The notes: generated by a model not told the origin, from the letters alone. A DNA stretch of 64,000 nucleotides from Loktanella sp. Alg231-35 (GCF_900143545.1 NZ_FREV01000005.1:1-64000), one strand, 5' to 3'; shown: positions 35,922-45,188, counted from the stretch's first letter. Numbers and translations are program-made.

Positions 35922-36995
35922 ATGTCAGAAAATAGTGATGGTGTCGGCGGTCTGACGTTCGACAAATCAAAACGTCAGTGGCCAAACGAGCTTAACGTGT
36001 TCGGGGCACTTATCCTGATCATTATTGTTTTCGAAGTGCTGGGTGCGATCTTTGTGGGCCAAAGCCTGCTGTTTGACACCAACGACCGCTTTGACAGTAT
36101 TTTCAACGAGGCGCGCCTGCGCATCATTATCATTCAGGTGGCCATTATCGGGATCATCGCTCTTGGCGTGACCCAAGTGATCATCACGGCGGGGATTGAC
36201 CTGTCGTCAGGCTCGGTGGTGGGGGCCACGGCCATGATCGCGATGAGTTTCGCACAGGTTGCCACCGTGAACGGTAGCCCAAACCCTAAGGCGATCTTTG
36301 GCGAATGGGCGCTTGATCTGCCTTGGATCATTCCCGTTTTTGTGGGGCTAAGCGTGGGTTTCATTGCCGGAATGGTGAATGGTATTCTGGTCGCCTATTC
36401 ACGTATCCCACCTTTCATTGCAACGCTTGGGATGATGCTGTTTGCACGCGGCGTCGCGCAGTGGTGGTCGCTGGGCAACCCAGTGTCCTTCCCGACCGAA
36501 GCCTATACAAAGATTGGCGCAGGTATGATGCCTGTGATCATCTTCCTGTCGCTGGCTGTGCTGTTTCACTTCATCATGAACTACACCGTCTACGGCAAAC
36601 ACACCTATGCCATCGGATCAAACGAACAGGCCGCGCGGATGTCGGGTATCAACGTGCCGCGACACCTAGTGCTCGTCTATGTGATTGCAGGGATGCTGGC
36701 CGGGCTGGCCGCCGTTATCCTGACGTCTAAGAACTTGACGGCACAGTCGGGCATGGGCCTGACCTACGAACTCGAAGCCATTGCGATGGCTGTGATCGGG
36801 GGCGTGTCGCTCTTTGGGGGGCGTGGGTCCATCATCGGAACCGTGATTGGTGCATTGATCATCGGTGTGATCACCTCTGGCTTTACCTTCCTGCGCCTTG
36901 GTGCGTTCTATCAGGAAATGGTTCTGGGCATGATCATCGTCGGTGCGGTCGCACTTGACCAATGGCAACAACAACGTGCTGCGGCACGGGCATAA
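35922..36995 (+). CDS. Sugar/inositol ABC transporter permease
   Basis: A 357-residue RbsC/BPD_transp_2-type inner-membrane permease with about ten hydrophobic helices. The motif AIGSNEQAARMSGINVPRHLVLVYVIAG near 233 is the cytoplasmic coupling loop, and IAMAVIGGVSLFGGRGSIIGTVIGALI near 290 is highly conserved. An insertion of hydrophilic sequence (residues 50-66) after the first helix matches inositol-type permeases as I recall them. A strong GGGAGGG precedes the start. It works with the binding protein upstream and the ATPase 13 bases downstream. Confidence 0.9.
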   Translation: MSENSDGVGGLTFDKSKRQWPNELNVFGALILIIIVFEVLGAIFVGQSLLFDTNDRFDSIFNEARLRIIIIQVAIIGIIALGVTQVIITAGIDLSSGSVVGATAMIAMSFAQVATVNGSPNPKAIFGEWALDLPWIIPVFVGLSVGFIAGMVNGILVAYSRIPPFIATLGMMLFARGVAQWWSLGNPVSFPTEAYTKIGAGMMPVIIFLSLAVLFHFIMNYTVYGKHTYAIGSNEQAARMSGINVPRHLVLVYVIAGMLAGLAAVILTSKNLTAQSGMGLTYELEAIAMAVIGGVSLFGGRGSIIGTVIGALIIGVITSGFTFLRLGAFYQEMVLGMIIVGAVALDQWQQQRAAARA

Positions 36996-37008
36996 GGGGA
37001 CCTGAACA

Positions 37009-37782
37009 ATGTCAGATATCATTCTGGAAACCAAAGGCCTGACCAAACACTATGGTGGTGTGCATGCACTTGAGGACGCTGATTTTACCCTCAAGCATGG
37101 TGAGCACGTGGCGATCATGGGCGACAACGGGGCGGGGAAATCCACCTTCGTGCGCCAGATCACGGGTGTAGAACAACGCACACGTGGAACAGTTACCTTT
37201 AACGGAGAAGAAGTTAGTTTTGCGGGACCACTCGATGCCCGCGAGGCGGGAATCGAAACCGTGTTCCAAACGCTCGCATTGGCCGATGACCTGAACGTGC
37301 CGGACAACCTGTTTCTGGGGCGGGAAAAGACGATGTGGAACTGGCTCGGCCCGTTTCGCCGTCTGGACTATAAATCGATGCGCGAGGATACGATGGCCGG
37401 TCTGGTCAAGACCGGCGTGAAGATCCCCAATATTCGTAACACCATCGCCAATATGTCAGGTGGTCAGCGTCAATGTGTGGCAATCGCCCGCACAGCGACC
37501 TTCGCGTCGAAACTGACCATCATGGACGAACCGACAGCCGCCCTCGGTGTGCAAGAGACCGCACAGGTCGAAAACATCATTCGCACGCTCAAAGATCAGG
37601 GCGAAAGCCTGATCCTAGTGTCGCACAACATGCGGCAGGTGTTCGATCTGGTGGACCGTATCATCGTGTTCCGTCGGGGCCGTATTGTGGCCAACCTCAA
37701 TAAAGAGGATACCGACGGGCAGGACGTCGTGGCATACATCACCGGCGCAAAAACCGGAGCAGAATATGAAGGCGCCGCCTGA
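37009..37782 (+). CDS. Sugar/inositol ABC transporter ATP-binding protein
   Basis: The 257-residue protein has a single ATPase domain, unlike the double-domain RbsA. It has Walker A GDNGAGKST at 38-46, signature MSGGQRQCVAIAR near 149 and Walker B LTIMDEPTAALG near 166. Carriers of this class with half-size ATPases occur in FrcA/inositol systems, where it forms a homodimer. A 17-base overlap joins it to the next small gene. Confidence 0.93.
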   Translation: MSDIILETKGLTKHYGGVHALEDADFTLKHGEHVAIMGDNGAGKSTFVRQITGVEQRTRGTVTFNGEEVSFAGPLDAREAGIETVFQTLALADDLNVPDNLFLGREKTMWNWLGPFRRLDYKSMREDTMAGLVKTGVKIPNIRNTIANMSGGQRQCVAIARTATFASKLTIMDEPTAALGVQETAQVENIIRTLKDQGESLILVSHNMRQVFDLVDRIIVFRRGRIVANLNKEDTDGQDVVAYITGAKTGAEYEGAA

Positions 37783-38017
37783 TCGGCCAAAACCGAAGTT
37801 CTTCGATCTGGCGGTCCCGTTCTTTCTGCCGATGTGGCGCAGGGTGGTGACCGCCGTTGTTCCCATTTTGTGGTCGACCGTCGAATTAGCGGGCGGAGAG
37901 GCGTTCTGGGCCTTGATCTTTTTTGCCCTAGGCGTCACGGCAATATGGAAGTTCTACACAGCGGATTGGGCGGCAGTGGCCGCCCAGGCCGAAGAGGACG
38001 CAAGAGGAGGCGGTTAG
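37766..38017 (+). CDS. Small membrane protein of the inositol transporter operon
   Basis: An 83-residue protein beginning MKAPPDRPKPKFFDLAVPFF, with hydrophobic stretches at about 15-40 and 45-62 and an acidic C-terminus (AEEDARGGG). GGAG lies eight bases before the ATG at 37766. It overlaps the ATPase gene by 17 bases, and its stop is one base before the LacI gene, so it is translated within the operon. I know no function; it may be an accessory subunit of the transporter or a membrane peptide. Confidence 0.7.
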   Translation: MKAPPDRPKPKFFDLAVPFFLPMWRRVVTAVVPILWSTVELAGGEAFWALIFFALGVTAIWKFYTADWAAVAAQAEEDARGGG

Positions 38018-38018
38018 A

Positions 38019-39014
38019 GTGGCGGTGACGCTGAAAGATGTGGCAAAACGCGCGGGTGTTTCCCGCTCTGCTGTGTCGCGCACCTATACCGAAGGCGCAT
38101 CCGTCTCCGAGAAAACCCGCGCCAAGGTTGAAAAGGCGGCCAATGCGCTGGGCTACAGTCCCAATGCATTGGCGTCGTCGCTGACAACCGGACGAACCAA
38201 GCTGATTGGGCTTGTCTCGAACAACTTCCATAACCCGATTTTTCTTGAAGTCTTTGACCTTTTTACCAAAGGCCTGCAGGCGCGCGGCCTGCGCCCGCTG
38301 CTGGTCAATCTGACGGATGAGGTGAACCCCGAAAACTCCATCCGCATGCTGCGCGCTTATTCGGTCGATGGTGTCATCGTGGCCTCATCCACATTGCCCG
38401 CGACATTTGCCGAAGGGTTCAAGGATGCGGGCGTGCCCGTGGTGCATTCCTTTGGCCGTCAATCCGCCACCCCCAAGGTCAACGTGCTGGGCATCGACAA
38501 TATCGAGGCAGGGCGTCTGGCCGGACAGACATTGATCGATCGCGGCTATCGCCGCGTCGCGTTTTTGGGTGGCCCGAAAACGGCGACCTCGACCCAGGAC
38601 CGCTTTGCCGGTTTTGAAGAGGTTATTGGCAAATCCGATGTGGAAGTGACCTTTAGCTACGCCAGCAACTATTCCTTTGATGCAGGCCGTGCGGAGATGC
38701 AGCGCTTGCTGCAAGACACCCCGGCAGAGGCCTATTTCTGCGGTGACGATGTGCTGTCCATCGGCGCACTTTCGGCGATCGAAGATGCTGGGCTGAACGT
38801 GCCGCAGGATATTGGGATTATTGGGTTGAATGATATGGAGATGGCAGGCTGGGCCAACATCAACCTAACGACGATCCGCAACCCTGTGGAACAGATTATC
38901 GCCTCATCAATTGAGCTGATTGAGGCCTCATTGAAAGACGACAGCCGCTACCCCGAGGCGCGGCTGTTTGCCTGTACGATTGTGGAAAGGGGTACGCTGC
39001 GGCCCCTGCCGTAA
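38019..39014 (+). CDS. LacI-family transcriptional regulator of the inositol locus
   Basis: A 331-residue regulator. The N-terminal HTH (VTLKDVAKRAGVSRSAVSRT) and hinge helix (NALGYSPNALASSL) precede a periplasmic-binding-like effector domain ending LNDMEMAGWANINLTTIRNP. It starts with GTG; GAGGAGG lies eight bases upstream. LacI proteins with an Asn-Ala-Leu-Ala hinge bind palindromes with central CG, as found at 33922 and 42243. I infer that it controls both inositol operons, with inositol or a breakdown product as inducer. Confidence 0.88.
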   Translation: MAVTLKDVAKRAGVSRSAVSRTYTEGASVSEKTRAKVEKAANALGYSPNALASSLTTGRTKLIGLVSNNFHNPIFLEVFDLFTKGLQARGLRPLLVNLTDEVNPENSIRMLRAYSVDGVIVASSTLPATFAEGFKDAGVPVVHSFGRQSATPKVNVLGIDNIEAGRLAGQTLIDRGYRRVAFLGGPKTATSTQDRFAGFEEVIGKSDVEVTFSYASNYSFDAGRAEMQRLLQDTPAEAYFCGDDVLSIGALSAIEDAGLNVPQDIGIIGLNDMEMAGWANINLTTIRNPVEQIIASSIELIEASLKDDSRYPEARLFACTIVERGTLRPLP

Positions 39015-39036
39015 GGTGGGTTTAAACCCACCTTAC
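39011..39036. terminator. Bidirectional palindromic terminator
   Basis: A perfect 26-bp palindrome (GTAAGGTGGG, TTTAAA, CCCACCTTAC) lies between the convergent LacI and oxidoreductase genes and contains the TAA stops of both. Either transcript would fold into the same 10-bp stem. No T-run follows. Confidence 0.55.
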
Positions 39037-40187
39037 CGAAACATCGGTGGCCGTGCGTCCAGCCACTTACCCTCGGCTTTGCCGGACTCAGCCACCGCAT
39101 ACACAGCCGCCATCGATCGCAACCCATCCTCTGCGCGCGGATAAAGGTTTGCTGCCGGATCCATCGTGCGGCCGTCCTTGCGAGCGCCAATCGCCTCGGC
39201 CAGGTCGCAATAGATGTTGGCAAACGCCAGTGGCATGCCTTCGGCATGGCCGATGGTCACGCGGCTTGTCCGATCCGCTTCGGGCGATAGGTTCGCCTCA
39301 CCGCGTTCAATCACCTGCAAGCGTTCGCCCAGCGGCATATAGTAAAGCTGATTGGGCTGCTCTTGCGACCAACGCAGCCCGCCGGTTTCGCCAAACACCT
39401 GAATGCCCAACCCATGCTGCCGTCCAATGGCGACAGAGCTTGTCCAGAGCCGCCCCACAGCGCCGCCGTCCATGCGAAAGTTCACCATCGCGTCGTCTTC
39501 CAACGTGCGCACATCAATGCAAGACACAGTGTCGGCGGACAGCTTCGTCACTTCCTGTCCGGTCACAAAGCTGGCCATATGCATGGCATGGATGCCGCAA
39601 TCAGCGAATTGCGCCGACACACCCGCCTGTGCCGGATCATAACGCCAGCGTACACGCGGGTTATCTGCGTCTGTCGCATCTGCATGGTGGCCATGGGCGA
39701 ATTCTGCATTGACCAGACGGACCTTGCCGATATCGCCACGGGCGATCATCGCTTTCATATGGCGCACCAGTGAATAGCCAGAATAGCCATAATTCACCGC
39801 GCAAATATTGCCGGTTTTCTTGGCGATCTCGACGATCTCTTGGCCTTCTTCAACAGTCATCGTCATCGGTTTTTCACAAAGCACATGAAAGCCGTTTTCA
39901 AGGAAAGCCTTGGTGATCTCAAAATGGGTGGAGTTCGGCGTGGCCACGGTCACCAGATCGACCCGGTCGTCGCGCTTTTTCTCACCCTCAAGCATATCCT
40001 GCCAGCCGCCATACGCCCGGTCGCCCAGTCCCAGCCGCTGACCATAGTCGATGCCGTATTCCGGGCGGTGATCCAGTGCGCCTGCGCTGAATTCAAACAG
40101 GCTGTCCAGTCCCGCGCCTAACCTGTGTGCCGGTCCAATTTGGCTGCCTTCGCCGCCGCCGATCATGCCCCATTTTAGTTTTGTCAT
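39033..40187 (-). CDS. Gfo/Idh/MocA family oxidoreductase A
   Basis: A 384-residue NAD(P)-dependent dehydrogenase with N-terminal GMIGGGEGSQIGPAHR, the ATPNSTHFEIT strand and the catalytic Lys in HVLCEKPMTMT. The C-terminal domain carries the conserved DCGIHAMHMASFVTG His. Members of this branch act on inositols and amino-sugar derivatives. It lies 24 bases downstream of iolE in the leftward operon, so it probably oxidises an inositol isomer or a keto intermediate other than the iolG substrate. Confidence 0.85.
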   Translation of the reverse strand: MTKLKWGMIGGGEGSQIGPAHRLGAGLDSLFEFSAGALDHRPEYGIDYGQRLGLGDRAYGGWQDMLEGEKKRDDRVDLVTVATPNSTHFEITKAFLENGFHVLCEKPMTMTVEEGQEIVEIAKKTGNICAVNYGYSGYSLVRHMKAMIARGDIGKVRLVNAEFAHGHHADATDADNPRVRWRYDPAQAGVSAQFADCGIHAMHMASFVTGQEVTKLSADTVSCIDVRTLEDDAMVNFRMDGGAVGRLWTSSVAIGRQHGLGIQVFGETGGLRWSQEQPNQLYYMPLGERLQVIERGEANLSPEADRTSRVTIGHAEGMPLAFANIYCDLAEAIGARKDGRTMDPAANLYPRAEDGLRSMAAVYAVAESGKAEGKWLDARPPMFR

Positions 40188-40211
40188 GGTCTTTGTCTTT
40201 CGTAAGGGGGC

Positions 40212-41114
40212 TTAAAAGCCGATGGATTCAAGATATTGCCGATTGCTTTGCGCGTCTTCCAAGGGCGTGCCGGGCAGGGATGGGTCGCAGTCTTGCTCGA
40301 CCGTACACCAGCCTTCGAAACCTGCATCCAACAGCACTTGGCGCACCGCGGGAAAATCCACATCACCCTGACCAAGGTTGCAGAAAATCCCTTGACCGCA
40401 GGCTTTGTAGAAATCGGTGCGCTTTGCGACGACATCTGCCTTCACCGCAGGATCGATATCCTTAAAGTGCATATAGCTGATCCGGTCGATATGTCGTTTC
40501 ATAAACGCCACAGGATCATACCCCGCATAAGAGTGGTGCCCAGTGTCGAAACAGATCTTTAGGATGCTTTCGTCCACCTCGTCCAGCAGACGCTCCAGCT
40601 CTGGTTCAAAATCGACAAAGCCTGCGGCATGAGCATGCATGCCAACGGTCAGCCCGTATTCTTCGGTACCCATTTTCGCGATGGTCGCAATGCGGTCGCG
40701 GAAGGCTGTCCATTCGGCGGTGTCCATCTGTTCTGCCTCATCGGCGCGGCCTGCGGTAGGGGCACGGCGGGGCGAGATGCTGTCGATCAGAACAAGGTGC
40801 TGTGCGCCGTGGGCAACCAGTGCTTCACAGGTCCGCTTGGAGGCGTCGACAACTTCGTCCCATTTGGCGGCGTCATGGAACGGGCGAAAGACTACACCAC
40901 CGATGATGTTGAGGTCATTCTTGGCCAGTTCGTCTCGTAGGATTGCAGGGTCTTCGGGCATGTAGCCGATGGGCCCCAGTTCGATCCCCTTATAGCCGGC
41001 ACCCGCGCATTGGCTTAGCACCGACTGCCACGTGGGGTAGGCAGGGTCAGAGGCAAATTCGATACCCCAAGAGCAGGGAGCGTTCCCGATTTTAATCATG
41101 GTTGTTGCTTTCAT
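40212..41114 (-). CDS. iolE: Myo-inosose-2 dehydratase
   Basis: IolE removes water from 2-keto-myo-inositol to give the diketone used by IolD. The 300-residue TIM-barrel protein contains IGNAPCSWGIEF, GYKGIELGPIGYMP, CFDTGHHSYAGYDPVAFM and WCTVEQDCDP near the end, all typical of IolE. Its first ATG directly follows the stop of the preceding gene; the second ATG (41099) gives the family-typical start MIKIGNAPCSW and may be the real one. It is the middle gene of the leftward operon. Confidence 0.93.
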   Translation of the reverse strand: MKATTMIKIGNAPCSWGIEFASDPAYPTWQSVLSQCAGAGYKGIELGPIGYMPEDPAILRDELAKNDLNIIGGVVFRPFHDAAKWDEVVDASKRTCEALVAHGAQHLVLIDSISPRRAPTAGRADEAEQMDTAEWTAFRDRIATIAKMGTEEYGLTVGMHAHAAGFVDFEPELERLLDEVDESILKICFDTGHHSYAGYDPVAFMKRHIDRISYMHFKDIDPAVKADVVAKRTDFYKACGQGIFCNLGQGDVDFPAVRQVLLDAGFEGWCTVEQDCDPSLPGTPLEDAQSNRQYLESIGF

Positions 41115-42218
41115 TTAGTAGTCCGCAACTGTGACCCAGGCCTTTTTGTCGCTTGAGTCCAGTGCTGCGGTGACGATGCGGTTGACTTCGAGGCCCTCTG
41201 CAAAGGTGGGCCAGATGTTGGTTTTTGTGGCGATAGCGGTCAGGAAATCCTTGGCTTCGATGATGATCTGATCCTGATAGCCGGTGCCATGGCCGGGGCC
41301 TTGGCAGAACGGTAGATAGTCGGGGTGGGCGGGGCCAGTCAGGATTTTGCGAAAGCCGCGTTCGGCCTCGGGTCCGTCCATTGTGTAAAGATGCAGGGCG
41401 TTCTGATCTTCCTGATCAAAGCGGATCGCCCCCTTGGTGCCGTGGATTTCATAGGCATAGCCCATTTTGCGCCCTGTCGCCACGCGACTGAAGAACAGAT
41501 GCCCCTGTGCGCCATTTTCAAAACGGCACATCATCTGTGCCTGATCATCATTGGTCACCGTTTCAGTGCCGCGTTTGGCGTGCACAGTTTCGACCTGCGC
41601 GCAAAGCGCTGTGATCGGCCCGATCAGCGCCCGTGCGCCATTGATCATATGCGGGGCAAGGTCGCCCATGGTGCCATTGGACACCCCCTGCGTGCGCCAC
41701 GTGCCGGGCAGGGCCGGATCGGCCAGAAAATCCTCGGTGTGTTCGCCGCGAAAATAGGTGACATCACCGATCCGGCCTTCTGCAACCAACTGGCAGGCAT
41801 ATTGCGAGGCAGGCGTGCGGATGTAGTTGAAACCTACCATATTGATGGCGCCGCTTTCGGTCGCTGCCGCATGCATGGCGATGGAATCAGCCAGCGTGGC
41901 CCCCAGTGGTTTCTCGCAGAACACAGGCTTGCCCAACGCAAAGGCTGCCAGCGCGATCTTTCGGTGCGTGTTTTGTGGAGAGGCGATCACCACGGCGTCG
42001 ACCTTGGGATCGTTCACCAAAGCCTGCCAGTCGGCGGTGCCGCGCGCGAATCCAAAGGCGTCCCTGTACTTGGCCGCCGAAGCCTCGGACGAGGCACAGA
42101 CCATTTCCAGACGCGGGCGCAAAGCGGTGTCAAAAAGCGTGGCCACTGATCCATAAGCCGCCGCATGGGCCTTGCCCATATAGCCGCCACCAACGATCCC
42201 GATGCCAATTTCTGCCAT
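41115..42218 (-). CDS. Gfo/Idh/MocA family oxidoreductase B
   Basis: A 367-residue dehydrogenase with IGIVGGGYMGKAHAAAYGS at the N-terminus, ASPQNTHRKIAL and the catalytic Lys in PVFCEKPLGATL. The C-terminal half has MGDLAPHMINGARALIG with the active His. I chose the ATG at 42218, which has GGAGGAGC upstream. It is the first gene of the leftward operon and starts 20 bases from the LacI operator, so it should be directly regulated. Its substrate could be scyllo- or D-chiro-inositol, which some systems oxidise with separate enzymes. Confidence 0.87.
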   Translation of the reverse strand: MAEIGIGIVGGGYMGKAHAAAYGSVATLFDTALRPRLEMVCASSEASAAKYRDAFGFARGTADWQALVNDPKVDAVVIASPQNTHRKIALAAFALGKPVFCEKPLGATLADSIAMHAAATESGAINMVGFNYIRTPASQYACQLVAEGRIGDVTYFRGEHTEDFLADPALPGTWRTQGVSNGTMGDLAPHMINGARALIGPITALCAQVETVHAKRGTETVTNDDQAQMMCRFENGAQGHLFFSRVATGRKMGYAYEIHGTKGAIRFDQEDQNALHLYTMDGPEAERGFRKILTGPAHPDYLPFCQGPGHGTGYQDQIIIEAKDFLTAIATKTNIWPTFAEGLEVNRIVTAALDSSDKKAWVTVADY

Positions 42219-42237
42219 GTTGCGCGCTCCTCCAAAA

Positions 42238-42258
42238 ACCGGTTGCAACCGGTTGCAA
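42238..42258. promoter_or_regulatory. LacI-type operator, copy 2 (overlapping palindromes)
   Basis: ACCGGTTGCA is repeated directly at 42238-42247 and 42248-42257. This makes two overlapping 16-bp palindromes: ACCGGTTGCAACCGGT (42238-42253) and TTGCAACCGGTTGCAA (42243-42258). The second contains the same 14-base core as the copy at 33922. It lies between the divergent operons, 20 bases from one start and about 80 from iolD. Confidence 0.8.
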
Positions 42259-42336
42259 TTTTGGTATCGTTCTTTTAGGCCTAAGGTCAATATCCAATCG
42301 TGACCAAAGCACAATTCGTGCGATTGAGGGGGAATC

Positions 42337-44208
42337 ATGGGGCAAGCCCAGCAGACCGTGACGCTGACAACGGCGCAGGCCATCGTGCGCTATCTGTCGA
42401 ACCAGTGGATCGTTGTGAATGGCGAAGAACGCCGTCTATGCGGTGGCGGTTTCGGCATCTTTGGCCATGGCAATGTAACCTGTCTGGGTGAGGCGCTTTT
42501 TGAACACCGTGCTGAACTGCCGCTTTACCGTGGCCAGAATGAGCAGGGGATGGGCTTTGCTGCCGCGGCCTATGCCAAGACATGGCTACGCCGCCGCTTT
42601 ATGTTCTGTACGGCCTCTGCGGGGCCGGGCACTGCGAACTTGTTGACCGCTGCCGCACTTGCCCATGCCAACCGCCTGCCAATGCTGATGCTGTGCGGCG
42701 ATGCCTTTCTGACGCGCCTGCCGGACCCGGTGTTGCAGCAGTTGGAGCACTATGGAAACCCTACCTTCGGGGTGAATGACGCCTTCAAAGCGGTCAGCCG
42801 CTATTGGGACCGGATCACGCATCCCGCCCAGATCATTCAATCCTTGCCCGCCGCCTTGGCCACGATGCTGGACCCCGCCGATTGCGGCCCCGCTTTTGTC
42901 GGTCTGCCGCAGGATGTGCAGGGGTGGACCTATGAATATCCCGTCAGCTTCTTTGAAAAGCGGGTGCATCGCATTCGCCGTCAGGCGCCGGACACTGTCG
43001 AGGTGGCCGAGGCCGTATCACTGCTCAAAGATGCCAAGCGTCCTATGATCATTGCGGGCGGTGGCGTGCAATATTCCGGCGCTGTGGCAGAACTGACCGC
43101 CTTTGCCGAAGGCGCGGGCATCCCCGTGGTTGAGACCATCGCAGGCCGCGCCAATATGGTGCATGACCATCCGCTGAACATCGGGCCGATTGGTGTGACC
43201 GGATCGGATTCGGCGAATACCATCGCGGAGCAGGCCGATGTGATTTTGGCCGTCGGCACGCGCTTGCAGGATTTCACGACCGGGTCTTGGACTGCTTTTG
43301 CGCATGATGCCAAGATTATCGGCCTGAACGCCGCACGCCACGATGCGGCCAAGCATATGTCAGCCACCGTGGTGGGCGACGCGATGCTGGGGCTGGAGGC
43401 GTTGACCGCTGGCATGGAAGAGCACAAAACATCCAATGCGTGGACCGCCAAGGCGCAGGCCGAGCGCGCGAAATGGAACAACTACGTGGCCGAGAATACG
43501 CGGGTGGGCAATGGGCCTGCTTCCTATGCGCAGGCCATTGGCGAAGTGAACCGCCTGTGTGACACCGGTGACCGTGTGGTCGCGGCGGCGGGTGGCTTGC
43601 CTGCAGAGGTCACGGCGAACTGGAAAACGCTTGATATCGGCACGGTTGATGTGGAATTCGGCTTTTCCTGCATGGGCTATGAGATTGCAGGTGGCTGGGG
43701 TGCGCGGATCGCGCAAGCACAGATGGAGCCGGAGCAGGATACTATCGTCTTTACTGGCGATGGGTCATATCTTTTGATGAACTCCGACATCTATTCTTCT
43801 GTTCTGACAGAGAAAAAATTGATCGTTATGGTGCTCGACAACGGCGGCTTTGCCGTCATCAACAAGCTGCAAAACAACACGGGCAACGAAAGCTTCAACA
43901 ACCTGATCGCGGATACGCCAACGGCGACTTCGCAAGTCGGTGTCGATTTTGAGGCGCATGCACGCGCGATGGGCGCTGAGGCGGAAACGGTCAGCTCTCC
44001 TGCGGAGTTGGAGGCGGCATTCCTGCGCGCCAAGGCGGCGGACCGGACTTATGTGATCTGTATGAAGGTCGATCCATACGAGGGCTGGACAACCGAAGGC
44101 CACACCTGGTGGGAGGTCGGCACCCCGCATGTCACCACATCCGACAGGGTGCGTGAGGCCCATGCCGATTGGGAATCCTCGCGCCACAAACAGCGGAAAG
44201 GTGTGTGA
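42337..44208 (+). CDS. iolD: 3D-(3,5/4)-trihydroxycyclohexane-1,2-dione hydrolase
   Basis: IolD is a thiamine-diphosphate enzyme that opens the cyclohexanedione ring to 5-deoxyglucuronate. The 623-residue protein has the activating Glu in NEQGMGFAAAAYAK near 70 and the ThDP motif TGDGSYLLMNSDIYSSVL near 473 ending in LDNGGFAVIN. A purine-rich GAGGGGGAATC precedes the ATG. The stop overlaps the iolC start as TGATG. It is the first gene of iolD-iolC-iolB-iolJ-iolG and lies opposite the leftward operon across the operator. Confidence 0.96.
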   Translation: MGQAQQTVTLTTAQAIVRYLSNQWIVVNGEERRLCGGGFGIFGHGNVTCLGEALFEHRAELPLYRGQNEQGMGFAAAAYAKTWLRRRFMFCTASAGPGTANLLTAAALAHANRLPMLMLCGDAFLTRLPDPVLQQLEHYGNPTFGVNDAFKAVSRYWDRITHPAQIIQSLPAALATMLDPADCGPAFVGLPQDVQGWTYEYPVSFFEKRVHRIRRQAPDTVEVAEAVSLLKDAKRPMIIAGGGVQYSGAVAELTAFAEGAGIPVVETIAGRANMVHDHPLNIGPIGVTGSDSANTIAEQADVILAVGTRLQDFTTGSWTAFAHDAKIIGLNAARHDAAKHMSATVVGDAMLGLEALTAGMEEHKTSNAWTAKAQAERAKWNNYVAENTRVGNGPASYAQAIGEVNRLCDTGDRVVAAAGGLPAEVTANWKTLDIGTVDVEFGFSCMGYEIAGGWGARIAQAQMEPEQDTIVFTGDGSYLLMNSDIYSSVLTEKKLIVMVLDNGGFAVINKLQNNTGNESFNNLIADTPTATSQVGVDFEAHARAMGAEAETVSSPAELEAAFLRAKAADRTYVICMKVDPYEGWTTEGHTWWEVGTPHVTTSDRVREAHADWESSRHKQRKGV

Positions 44209-45188
44209 TGTCCGCGCTGATTGACGGCATCGCCAAGAATAACTTTGTCGTTGTCGGACGGGCCGGCATTGATTTCTTTACCGATGCAGGTGTCGCCGTC
44301 GAAGACGCCGAAACCGTGACCGTGGGCCTTGGTGGCTCATCCGCCAATATAGCAGCAGGCATTTGCAAGCTGGGCGGGCAGGCGTCTCTGGTCACCCGCG
44401 TGTCAGGTGACAGTGTGGGCAGTTACTGCGTGGGGCAGTTGAAGCGCTATGGCGTAGGCACCGAATATGTGACGCCTGTGGGGGGCGAATACCGCAATTC
44501 TCTGGCGTTCTACGAAAGCCGGGTCGCGGGGCACCGCAATGTAATCTACCGCAACGGTGCAGCGGATTTCCAGATGGACGCAGACGATGTGGCGGCAGTT
44601 GATTATGGCAAATTCGGCGCGCTGATCACTGCAGGTACCGTCTTTGCAGCAGAGCCTTCGCGCAGTGCGACCTTTGACGCATTCGCGCGCGCCAAGGCTG
44701 CTGGCTTGCCGATCATCTTTGATGTGGATTATCGCCCGTATTCATGGCCCTCGCCGCAGGTTGCCGAAGACGTGCTAAGCCGTGCCGCGGCCCAATCGGA
44801 TATGATTGTGGGCAATGATGAAGAGTTCGGCTTTATGGCCGGTGGCATCGACAAAGGCCTTGCCAAGGCACGCGCGCTGGCCGCAGACACTGCCACGATT
44901 GTCGTCTATAAGATGGGCGAGAAAGGTGCAGTGACCTTTGCAGGCGGCGAAGAGATCCACACTGGTATCTGGCCGGTTGAGGCGCTCAAACCCACAGGGG
45001 CAGGTGACAGCTTTATGGCGGGCATGGTGACCGGACTGGCCGAGGGGCAGGATTTACGCGCGGCGATCCTGCGCGGCTCTGCCTGTGCATCTGTCACTGT
45101 GTCACGCCCCGGCTGCGCGCCTGCCATGGCGGATACACCAACATTGAACACTTTCATGGCCGAACACCCCGGCCCGACCGATGCTTAA
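44208..45188 (+). CDS. iolC: 5-dehydro-2-deoxygluconokinase
   Basis: IolC phosphorylates 5-dehydro-2-deoxygluconate. The 326-residue PfkB-family kinase has VGRAGIDFF, LGGSSANIAAGICKLGG near 44 and the catalytic PTGAGDSFMAGMVTG near 262. The start ATG at 44208 overlaps the iolD stop, with GGAAAGG nine bases upstream. It lacks the C-terminal DUF2090 aldolase-like extension found in some fused IolC proteins, which fits the separate aldolase gene here. Confidence 0.94.
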   Translation: MSALIDGIAKNNFVVVGRAGIDFFTDAGVAVEDAETVTVGLGGSSANIAAGICKLGGQASLVTRVSGDSVGSYCVGQLKRYGVGTEYVTPVGGEYRNSLAFYESRVAGHRNVIYRNGAADFQMDADDVAAVDYGKFGALITAGTVFAAEPSRSATFDAFARAKAAGLPIIFDVDYRPYSWPSPQVAEDVLSRAAAQSDMIVGNDEEFGFMAGGIDKGLAKARALAADTATIVVYKMGEKGAVTFAGGEEIHTGIWPVEALKPTGAGDSFMAGMVTGLAEGQDLRAAILRGSACASVTVSRPGCAPAMADTPTLNTFMAEHPGPTDA

